A DNA stretch of 5,316 nucleotides from JBJXHB01 sp046160725 (GTDB lineage Bacteria > Pseudomonadota > Gammaproteobacteria > Burkholderiales > Burkholderiaceae_C). The number at the start of each line of letters is the position of its first letter. Positions within the stretch are counted from its first letter, which is position 1. Positions 1-5,316 of this stretch are shown in pieces. Under the pieces are notes generated by a model. That model worked only from the letters and a program-made list of their open reading frames with translations, had not been told where the DNA came from and searched no databases. The stretch spans positions 1 through 5,316 of the forward strand of contig JBJXHB010000258.1 in assembly GCA_046160725.1 (NCBI GenBank). Direction: 5' to 3'. Position numbers and translations under genes: made by a program.

Positions 1-5
1 GCGCC

Positions 6-446
6 ATGCCGACGCGACAAGCCTCCACCGACGCGCCGTTCTCGATCCCGGTGCAGGTCTACTGGGAGGACACCGATGCGGGCGGCATCGTCTACTACGC
101 CAACTATCTGCGCTACTTTGAGCGCGCCCGCAGCGACTGGCTGCGCGCCTTGGGCGTCTCACAGCAACGCATGCGGCAAGACGACGGCGCCCTCTTCGTG
201 GTGGCCGCGGCCGACCTGAAGTACCACCGACCGGCGCGGCTGGACGACCGTCTTGCGGTCACGGTCACGCTGGCGCAAGCCGGCCGCGCAACCTGGCAGT
301 TCCACCAACAGGCGCTGCGCGGCGACGAGCTGCTGTGCGACGGCCACATTCGCGTCGGCTGTGTCGATGCGGCCCGCTTCCGGCCCTGCCGCATTCCGGA
401 CGCCATCGCAGCGTTGGTCACCCCCTCTGACGTTCCATCCGCATGA
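6..446 (+). CDS. ybgC: YbgC, tol-pal-associated acyl-CoA thioesterase
   Basis: A 146-residue hotdog-fold thioesterase of the 4HBT/YbgC family. The signature WEDTDAGGIVYYANYLRYFE lies near residues 20-39. Asp24 (in TDAGG) aligns with the catalytic aspartate of 4HBT/YbgC enzymes. The rest (ALFVVAAADLKYHRPARLDD, then the strand around TWQFHQQAL) follows the single hotdog domain, and the length is close to the roughly 135-residue family norm. Known family role: cytoplasmic hydrolysis of acyl-CoA thioesters, with links to phospholipid metabolism; its exact role in Tol-Pal function is unsettled. The reading frame is open to the left window edge, so a start upstream cannot be excluded, but ATG at 6 gives a normal N-terminus. 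Its stop overlaps the tolQ start (ATGA, 443-446), which supports co-translation with the tol genes. The position usually held by His in GVVYH is Tyr here. Confidence 0.95.
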   Translation: MPTRQASTDAPFSIPVQVYWEDTDAGGIVYYANYLRYFERARSDWLRALGVSQQRMRQDDGALFVVAAADLKYHRPARLDDRLAVTVTLAQAGRATWQFHQQALRGDELLCDGHIRVGCVDAARFRPCRIPDAIAALVTPSDVPSA

Positions 447-1135
447 ATGCCGATCTGTCCATCGTCTCGCTGGTGCTGTCCGCCAGCATCGTGGTCCAGG
501 CCGTGATGCTGGGCCTGTTGCTGACCTCGATTGCCTCTTGGGCCGTGATCTTCTCCAAGCTGTTCGGCCTGCGCTCGTTGCGCGGTCTGAATGAGGAGTT
601 CGAGCGTGAGTTCTGGTCCGGTCGCAACCTGACCGAGCTGAACCAGGCTGCCGGGCAGAAGGAGCGCTCGGCCCCGATGGAGCGCATCTTTGCCAGCGGT
701 ATGCGCGAGTTCCTCAAGCTGCGCGAGAAGCGCCTGGATGCGGTGGCCCAGCTGGACGGCGCTCGGCGCGCCATGCGCGCCAGCTTTCAGCGCGAGCTGG
801 ATGCCATCGAGGGCAACCTCGGCTTCCTGGCCTCGGTAGGCTCGGTCAGCCCCTATGTCGGCCTGTTCGGCACGGTGTGGGGAATCATGCATGCCTTCGT
901 CGGCCTGGCCAACCTGCAGCAGGTGACGCTGGCCACGGTGGCGCCGGGCATCGCCGAGGCCCTGGTGGCCACGGCCATCGGCCTGTTTGCGGCCATACCG
1001 GCGGTGGTGGCCTACAACCGCTTCGCGGGCGACATCGACCGCATGGCCATGCAGCTCGAGACTTTCATTGAGGAGTTTCTCAACATCCTGCAGCGCAACG
1101 CCGGCGTGACGCCGCCGCCCGCGCCAGGTCGCTGA
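443..1135 (+). CDS. tolQ: TolQ, inner-membrane proton-channel subunit of the Tol-Pal motor
   Basis: A 230-residue member of the MotA/TolQ/ExbB family. Three hydrophobic segments are visible, at about residues 14-36, 127-152 and 166-192, with a long charged cytoplasmic loop between the first and second, the standard TolQ layout. The second segment carries SPYVGLFGTVWGIMHAF and the third APGIAEALVATAIGLFAAIP. Thr144 and Thr177 correspond to the conserved threonines lining the ion path. Family knowledge: a TolQ pentamer surrounds a TolR dimer and uses the proton motive force to energise TolA, which helps the outer membrane constrict during division. The start ATG overlaps the ybgC stop by 4 bp. 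No strong Shine-Dalgarno is visible, so translational coupling is likely. The length matches E. coli TolQ (230 residues), and nothing is missing. Confidence 0.97.
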   Translation: MNADLSIVSLVLSASIVVQAVMLGLLLTSIASWAVIFSKLFGLRSLRGLNEEFEREFWSGRNLTELNQAAGQKERSAPMERIFASGMREFLKLREKRLDAVAQLDGARRAMRASFQRELDAIEGNLGFLASVGSVSPYVGLFGTVWGIMHAFVGLANLQQVTLATVAPGIAEALVATAIGLFAAIPAVVAYNRFAGDIDRMAMQLETFIEEFLNILQRNAGVTPPPAPGR

Positions 1136-1146
1136 GCAGCACCACC

Positions 1147-1571
<425 letters not shown>

Positions 1572-1572
<1 letters not shown>

Positions 1573-2393
1573 TGACCGGCCTGATGCACGGGCATGACAT
1601 GCTGCTGCCGCCGCGCGGCGCCGGTGCGTCCGGCAGCGGCGCGCTGCTGTCGCTGGTGGTGCACGGCGCCCTGGTGCTGGCCCTGGCCTGGGGCGTCACC
1701 TGGCGCATCCACCAACCCCAGGTGCTGACCGCCGAGCTGTGGGCCAGCGTGCCGCAGCAGGCGTCGCCGCCACCCGCTGCCGAACCCGTGGCGCCACCCG
1801 TGCCAAGGCCGGCACCCGCGCCCACCCCGCCCGTGGTGGAGAAGGCCGTTGAACGACCGGACGCCCAGATCGCCATCGAACGGGCAGAGAAGCTCAAGCG
1901 CGAGCAGGCCGACAGGCTGCGCCGGGAGCAGGAGCTGCGCGACAAGCAGGCCGCACAGCGCGCCCAGGCCGACGCTGCCCGGCGCGAGCAGGAGCAAAAG
2001 GCCGAGCGCGCCGAAGATGAACGGCTGAAGAAGCAGCGTGAGGACAACCTGCGTCGCATGCTGGGCGCCGCCGGCGCCGGTAGTGCCCCGGCCGCCACCG
2101 GCACAGGCAGCCGTGACGCCGCGCCCTCGGCCGGCTATGCGGGCCGGATCAAGGCGCGCATCAAGCCCAACATCGTCTTTGCCGACGACGCACGTGGCAA
2201 CCCGGAAGCCGAGGTCGAGGTGAGATGTGCGCCGGAAGGCACCATCGTCGGCCGCCGCATCGTCAAGAGCAGCGGGCTGAAGAGCTGGGACGACGCCGTG
2301 CTGCGTGCCATCGACCGTACCGAGCGCCTGCCTCCCGACACCGACGGCCGGGTGCCCGCCACACTGATCATCGCCTTCCGACCACGGGAATAG
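1572..2393 (+). CDS. tolA: TolA, periplasm-spanning Tol-Pal force transmitter (short form)
   Basis: A 273-residue TolA. Order of parts: cytoplasmic tail; one membrane helix at about 24-43, with Ser27 and His31 spaced as in the TolA/TonB SHLS motif; a Pro/Ala-rich linker at 65-89; a highly charged helical stretch at about 91-163 (repeats such as REQADRLRREQELRDKQ), predicted coiled coil; a small Gly/Ala linker; and a TolA/TonB-type C-terminal domain at about 188-273 (YAGRIKARIKPNIVF, EAEVEVRCAPEGTIV, SSGLKSWDDAVLRAI, ending IIAFRPRE). TolA contacts TolQR in the inner membrane and TolB/Pal at the outer membrane. The helical segment is about 70 residues, against more than 200 in E. coli TolA (421 residues in all). 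The C-terminal domain has one cysteine (Cys219), so it cannot form the intradomain disulfide of the E. coli domain. The gene is the last of the plus-strand operon here. Its final 26 bp overlap the convergent gene, and tolB does not follow. Confidence 0.95.
2368..2393. other. Tail-to-tail overlap of tolA and the FAD-fold gene
   Basis: The tolA stop (TAG, 2391-2393) lies inside the opposite gene, and the stop of that gene (TGA read on the minus strand, 2370-2368) lies inside the last codons of tolA. The shared 26 bp encode the conserved TolA ending AFRPRE on one strand and the variable tail IPVVGRR on the other. No space remains for a bidirectional intrinsic terminator between the two operons, and no T-tailed hairpin is seen in the neighbourhood. 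Confidence 0.85.
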
Positions 2394-3441
2394 CGCGCTC
2401 CTCGGCCAGGCGGCGGCGCAGGCGCCAGCGCAGCAGAAGACCCGGCAGTCGACCCTCGGCCACCAGCCCGTGGCCAGCCCACAGGCCGCGCCCGATGCCG
2501 CTGTACAGCAGCATCGACGCCACTTGCGCCGGTGGCATGGGCAGCAGCGCACCGCCACCCATCATGCGAGCCAGTTGCTCGGCAAGCAACGGGGCGGCGC
2601 TGCGTCCCAATGCCTGCCAACACAGCACCGGCCCGGAAGGCGGCCAACGGCCCTGGACATCCGGACCTGGTGCTGCATCTTCAGCTGCCGCGGTCGCCTC
2701 CTGACGCAGCCAGGCCGGCGCACGCGGGGCCTGCGCAAGGACCGCCGCATCGCAGGCCGCACGGGCACCGCTGGCGAGCTGCGCCGAGCCCGCGGCCAGG
2801 GCGGTCACGGTGTCGGGCAGCACCGCCACGCGATGGCGTCGCAGCGCGGCAGTGGCCAACAGCTGCACGCCGGCAGGCTGGTCCGACAGGACGCCTGCGG
2901 CCCCACACGCCCAGGCCACACGGGTACCCGTGGCGGCCAGGCGAACCTGCAGTGCCAGCGCCGCTTCCAGCGCCCGCTCACCGGCGCCGGCCACGACCAC
3001 ATCCAGCGGACGCTGCGCGGCCAGCTTGGCAACCCGATCGACCAGGTCCAGGTGGGCGGCCGTAGGGCTGAGCGAGATGCCCCAATCGGCGCTGCCCGGC
3101 AGCTTGTCGCCCTGTGGCTCGCCGGCAGCGTCGACGCTGAGCCCATCGAACGCCGCCTGCCGGCCGTCGGACAGGGACAACAGGCGAGCCACCGGGTCCA
3201 GCCCTGCCGGCCGGCCGATCACCAGGCGCACGTTCGCGGCATCCGCCAGGTCCTGCAGTGACACAAGAGCCTGCACGGCCGCCAGCTCGCCGGCCAGGAC
3301 CGGCATGAGGGCCTCCTCCACCAACGCCGAGGACGCCGGGACCACCCAAGCGACGTCGGCCATGCGGGGCGGCAACCGCGCCCAGTGGCGCACCAGGGCC
3401 CGGTGCAACGGGCCTGACCCCACCAGCACCAGCCGCTTCAT
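2368..3441 (-). CDS. Divergent FAD/NAD(P)-binding oxidoreductase-like protein (NDH-2/pyridine nucleotide-disulfide type)
   Basis: A 357-residue protein. The N-terminus MKRLVLVGSGPLHRALVRHW is a beta strand plus GxGxxH loop (Gly8, Gly10, His13), as in FAD-binding NADH dehydrogenase-like proteins, including those found fused to selenide water dikinase. A second Rossmann loop (VVVAGAGERALEAALAL, residues 148-164) matches the NAD(P)-binding site. The C-terminus (LLYSGIGRGLWAGHGLVAEG, then an Arg-rich tail) resembles the C-terminal segment of that subfamily, which ends in an amphipathic membrane-associated region. Oddities: the usual YSGMLPG block near residues 43-50 is replaced (VEEALMPVLAGEL), and no GD motif contacting FAD is visible around 262-290. 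Catalysis or flavin binding may therefore be lost. The start is the ATG overlapping the stop of the DUF3047 gene (ATGA). The open frame extends upstream to 3696, but that part lies inside the neighbouring gene and lacks family features. Substrate unknown. Confidence 0.8.
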   Translation of the reverse strand: MKRLVLVGSGPLHRALVRHWARLPPRMADVAWVVPASSALVEEALMPVLAGELAAVQALVSLQDLADAANVRLVIGRPAGLDPVARLLSLSDGRQAAFDGLSVDAAGEPQGDKLPGSADWGISLSPTAAHLDLVDRVAKLAAQRPLDVVVAGAGERALEAALALQVRLAATGTRVAWACGAAGVLSDQPAGVQLLATAALRRHRVAVLPDTVTALAAGSAQLASGARAACDAAVLAQAPRAPAWLRQEATAAAEDAAPGPDVQGRWPPSGPVLCWQALGRSAAPLLAEQLARMMGGGALLPMPPAQVASMLLYSGIGRGLWAGHGLVAEGRLPGLLLRWRLRRRLAEERAIPVVGRR

Positions 3442-4163
3442 GGCAATGCCAGATCCGCCAGGTGGCCGATGCTGCGGCCACGCGTGTTGTCGGCATCGGC
3501 GCCAACGGCGATGCCCAGCAGTGGTGGCACCTGTGCCGCCTCGTCTCCGAACAGGCGCATGAAGTCGGCGGCCAGGTCGCGCCGCTCCGCATGCCACTGC
3601 AAGCCGCTGGCCTCCTGCCCACGCAGCACCATGATGCGCACCCGCCGCGAGTAGGCGTTGTCCAGTACCGTGCCCTGCGGCAAACGGGGCTCCCACTGAT
3701 AGCAGACCGTGGCGGCTGGCAATGGATCCGGCGTGGACATGCGGGCCACACGCAGCAGCTGGCGTTCGACAAACGGCACGGCGCTCAACGGCAGGTCGAA
3801 CAAGGCACAGACCTTGAGCGCCGCATCGTCCCCGGACTTCTGCCGCAGGTCGGTCGCGGCGTTGGGCTGGTCCAGCCGCCAGCGCCAGGTCAGCGTGCCG
3901 GCACGGCCGTCGGGTGTCGGGTGAAACAGGTTGCCGTAGGAGGCATCGGCCTCGGCGCGCAGCACCACGCCATCGGCCGGCAGGCGGACGATGCCGTAGA
4001 CGGTCCTTGGCAGCGATTGCGATGGCAGACCGACGAAGCGCCAGGCTGGGCTCAACCCATCACCAGCCGTCGCCAGAGGCGCCAGGCGTCCTGTCTGGCC
4101 ATATGCTGGCGCCAACATCGCGAAGGCGGCCATAGCCGCCGCCCGCCTGACCATGCCCCTCAT
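3438..4163 (-). CDS. DUF3047 family secreted protein
   Basis: A 241-residue protein of unknown function. Residues 1-22 look like a Sec signal peptide: basic MRGMVRR, a hydrophobic AAAMAAFAML core, and possible cleavage near APAYG/Q. A periplasmic location is inferred. The mature part shows conserved blocks I associate with DUF3047: WRFVGLPSQSLPRT (41-54), EADASYGNLF (71-80), LTWRWRLDQPNAATDLRQKS (91-110) followed by GDDAALKVCALFDLP, CYQWE (154-158), a YSRRVRIMVLR strand (171-181), and AVGADADNTRG near the end (219-229). The regular strand-rich pattern with invariant acidic residues suggests a beta-sandwich-like fold, but no enzymatic activity is established. ATG at 4163 is preferred because it overlaps the stop of the upstream transferase gene (ATGA, 4163-4160) and begins the signal peptide. 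ATG at 4154 is an alternative. The open frame runs back to 4268, but that portion lies inside the transferase gene. The 3' end overlaps the next gene by 4 bp. Confidence 0.87.
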   Translation of the reverse strand: MRGMVRRAAAMAAFAMLAPAYGQTGRLAPLATAGDGLSPAWRFVGLPSQSLPRTVYGIVRLPADGVVLRAEADASYGNLFHPTPDGRAGTLTWRWRLDQPNAATDLRQKSGDDAALKVCALFDLPLSAVPFVERQLLRVARMSTPDPLPAATVCYQWEPRLPQGTVLDNAYSRRVRIMVLRGQEASGLQWHAERRDLAADFMRLFGDEAAQVPPLLGIAVGADADNTRGRSIGHLADLALP

Positions 4164-4774
4164 CGCGCCTGGGCCAGCAACCGGCACGCCATGGCAATCC
4201 GCGCCGCACCGGTCAAGGCGCAGAGGGCGGCAAAACCGTAGGCCCACCAGGCGAACGCCTGCGGCCACAGCGCCATCAGCACAAAGCAGATGATGGTCTC
4301 GCCCCCTTCGGCGAGACCGCCCAGAAAGTAAAGACCCTTCTGCGGGTAGGCATCGTTGCGCAGCCCGCGCCGCTCGGCCATCACCGCCAGGGCCAGGAAG
4401 CTGCCGCCGCTGGAAAAGAAGGCCGCCAGCAGCACCGCAGCGGCCAAGGCATTTGCTGCGGGGTCGGCCCAGGCAAAGGCCAGCGGCACCAGCGCATAGA
4501 CGATGAAATCCAGGGTGATGTCCAAAAATGCGCCGCGGTCGGTCGGCCCGCGCAGCCGCGCCACCTCGCCATCCAGCCCGTCGGCCAGGCGACCCAGCAT
4601 CAGCAGGGCCAGGCCGCCCAGATAGGCACGCTGCGAAATGGCGCCAGCGCCGGCCACGCTGACGGCAAATCCCATCCAGGTGATCGTGTCTGCCGCGACA
4701 CCGGCCGCTGTCAGGCGCAGCGCCAGGGCCTTCAGCGGTGGCTGCAACAGATGGAGGGCGACTCGATCGATCAT
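4160..4774 (-). CDS. CDP-alcohol phosphatidyltransferase family membrane protein
   Basis: A 204-residue integral membrane enzyme of the CDP-alcohol phosphotransferase family. The signature lies at residues 65-89 as DGLDGEVAR, seven residues, then GAFLDITLD. The four metal/catalytic aspartates are Asp65, Asp68, Asp85 and Asp89. Hydrophobic helices surround it (about 32-48, 51-63, 90-102, 107-131, 158-170, 174-195), the expected six-helix arrangement. Family reaction: transfer of a phospho-alcohol from a CDP-alcohol to an acceptor alcohol, releasing CMP, as in phosphatidylglycerophosphate, phosphatidylserine or inositol phospholipid synthesis. The donor and acceptor here cannot be read from sequence. 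ATG at 4774 starts MIDRVALHLLQPPLKALALR, which resembles relatives' N-termini, so I chose it. An in-frame GTG at 4825 has an SD-like GAGG at 4833-4830 four bases upstream and would add 17 residues with no family likeness. Its stop overlaps the DUF3047 start by 4 bp. Confidence 0.88.
   Translation of the reverse strand: MIDRVALHLLQPPLKALALRLTAAGVAADTITWMGFAVSVAGAGAISQRAYLGGLALLMLGRLADGLDGEVARLRGPTDRGAFLDITLDFIVYALVPLAFAWADPAANALAAAVLLAAFFSSGGSFLALAVMAERRGLRNDAYPQKGLYFLGGLAEGGETIICFVLMALWPQAFAWWAYGFAALCALTGAARIAMACRLLAQAR
4295..4318. repeat. Perfect 9-bp inverted repeat inside the transferase gene
   Basis: GGTCTCGCC at 4295-4303 is followed by a 6-base loop and its exact reverse complement GGCGAGACC at 4310-4318. 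On the minus strand the stretch encodes GLAEGGET, so the codons may be constrained by the protein as much as by any RNA fold. No T-run follows on either strand, so it is not an intrinsic terminator. Confidence 0.55.
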
Positions 4775-4840
4775 GAGGGTTTGCGACGGCAAATGCGCCA
4801 CGCCAGCATCATCGCACCCGACCACACAACCTCATGATGG
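4775..4840. other. Intergenic spacer between hvfC and the transferase gene
   Basis: This is the only gap in the window longer than about a dozen bases. No convincing -35/-10 pair, T-tailed hairpin or riboswitch-like structure is seen on either strand. It contains the alternative in-frame GTG start (4825) of the transferase gene with an SD-like GAGG just upstream. An ATG overlapping the hvfC stop (4844) opens an 11-codon reading frame ending at 4809, which could pass ribosomes toward the transferase start. The gap is short and both flanking genes are on the minus strand, so co-transcription is the simplest reading. Confidence 0.5.
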
Positions 4841-4848
4841 TCATGATG
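4832..4848. repeat. Tandem 8-bp direct repeat TCATGATG at the hvfC stop codon
   Basis: TCATGATG occurs at 4832-4839 and again at 4841-4848, a period of 9 bp. The second copy includes the hvfC stop codon. Each copy contains the palindrome TCATGA, which also occurs at 4771-4776 over the transferase start. On the coding strand this gives two closely spaced ATGA stop/start-like units. It may be chance or a minor slippage product. Confidence 0.5.
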
Positions 4849-5316
4849 TCGGTTCGGCGGTCGCATCAGGGGTGGGCAAATCAATCAGTCGCACTTCGGC
4901 CAGCCAAAGTTTCACCAGGGCCTGCAAGAGCCAGTCCTGGAAGTTGAAAACCGCACCGGCTTGATCGAGCGCTTCAGCCAGGCTGACCTGCGCCATCAAG
5001 GCGCGCCACCAGGCCAGGTCGGTTGCCGCGACCGCATCTGCCCGGGTCCTGTACCCTTCACGCCAGACCACGACAGCGTCACTCTCGCCGTTCGCCAGGG
5101 CCCTGCGCGCGGCGGCAAAGGCATCGGATGGAGCGTCGCGCGCATGTGCCGCATGGATCCGCAGCACGGGCCACTTCGACTCGATCAGCGCCATCGCTGC
5201 CGTTGGCACGAGGACAACCGAGGCCGGGTCGCGATCACCGAGATGGGCCAGACCGGTTGGCGGTATCGGTGGGTCGGGCGCCATATGGGCGCGGTGCAAG
5301 GCGCACTCCAGGCGCG
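4841..5316 (-). CDS. hvfC: HvfC/DUF2063 family protein, C-terminal part (5' end beyond window)
   Basis: The last 157 codons of a gene whose beginning lies outside the right edge; the frame stays open to base 5316. It reads ..RLECALHRAHMAPD, then SVVLVPTAAMALIESKWPVL, GESDAVVVWREGY (about 5032-5070), a WWRALMAQVSLAEALDQAG block, and finally FQDWLLQALVKLWLAEVRLI. This order (RLEWA-HRA helix, strand ending WPV, VWR-G strand, then a winged-helix-like tail) matches the C-terminal half of DUF2063/HvfC proteins such as Neisseria NGO1945. HvfC is known as the partner of the DUF692 (MNIO) iron enzyme HvfB: it helps present a small precursor peptide (HvfA, bufferin type) whose cysteines are modified to bind copper or other metals. 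The usual Trp of LEWA is Cys here. A TTG at 5299 could be taken for a start, but conserved residues continue upstream of it, so it is not one. The symbol is assigned by family, not by proven orthology. Confidence 0.82.
   Translation of the reverse strand, partial: RLECALHRAHMAPDPPIPPTGLAHLGDRDPASVVLVPTAAMALIESKWPVLRIHAAHARDAPSDAFAAARRALANGESDAVVVWREGYRTRADAVAATDLAWWRALMAQVSLAEALDQAGAVFNFQDWLLQALVKLWLAEVRLIDLPTPDATAEPTS

Noticed and set aside
1741..1842. Pro/Ala-rich segment considered as a DNA tandem repeat
   Set aside because: It is an irregular low-complexity linker of TolA without a fixed repeat unit.
2394..2450. GC-rich self-complementary stretch after tolA considered as a terminator
   Set aside because: Only loose repeats of gcgg/cgcc, no T-tract on either strand, and it encodes the C-terminus of the FAD-fold protein.
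2470..3261. 263-codon plus-strand frame opposite the FAD-fold gene
   Set aside because: Composition is Arg/Gln/His-rich with no motif, whereas the minus-strand frame has two Rossmann loops and operon overlap.
3442..3696. N-terminal extension of the FAD-fold frame up to 3696
   Set aside because: The 85 added residues overlap the DUF3047 gene and lack structure, while the Rossmann strand begins exactly at the ATG at 3441.
3462..4241. 259-codon plus-strand frame opposite the DUF3047 gene
   Set aside because: The minus-strand frame has a signal peptide, family blocks and ATGA junctions at both ends; this one shows nothing recognisable.
4775..4840. Possible internal promoter ahead of the transferase gene
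   Set aside because: TTGTGT-like bases exist, but no acceptable -10 box at the right spacing was seen.

Overview
The window is a dense, high-GC stretch of bacterial chromosome with eight genes and almost no non-coding DNA. Gene content and protein wording (YbgC with YYANYLRYFERAR, TolR with MSEINMVPFIDVMLVLL, a short TolA ending in a strongly conserved TonB-like domain) point to a Gram-negative betaproteobacterium, most likely in the order Burkholderiales (a Rubrivivax/Roseateles/Leptothrix-like lineage). This assignment is an inference from sequence style; no marker gene was searched.

Left half, plus strand (6-2393): the first four genes of a tol-pal cluster, ybgC, tolQ, tolR and tolA. They are packed as an operon: ybgC/tolQ overlap by 4 bp (ATGA), tolQ and tolR are 11 bp apart, and tolR/tolA share one base (TGATG). 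TolQ and TolR form the proton-driven inner-membrane motor, TolA transmits the force to the outer membrane, and YbgC is the cytoplasmic acyl-CoA thioesterase that habitually travels with them. The usual next genes, tolB and pal, are absent. A gene on the opposite strand meets tolA tail to tail and overlaps it by 26 bp.

Right half, minus strand (5316 down to 2368): a second co-directional series, in transcription order: the C-terminal part of an HvfC/DUF2063-type protein (its beginning lies beyond the right edge), a CDP-alcohol phosphatidyltransferase-type membrane enzyme, a secreted DUF3047 protein, and a divergent FAD/NAD(P)-fold protein. The last three are joined by two 4-bp ATGA stop/start overlaps, so they are very probably translated as a coupled unit. 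HvfC proteins normally partner DUF692 (MNIO) enzymes that modify small metal-binding peptides, so a DUF692 gene and a small precursor gene are expected just outside the window. How the lipid-type transferase, the secreted DUF3047 protein and the apparently degenerate flavoprotein cooperate is unknown. This coupled trio behind hvfC is the most interesting part of the window.

No tRNA, rRNA, insertion sequence, CRISPR array, convincing promoter or intrinsic terminator was found. The only gap worth naming is the 66 bp between hvfC and the transferase gene.
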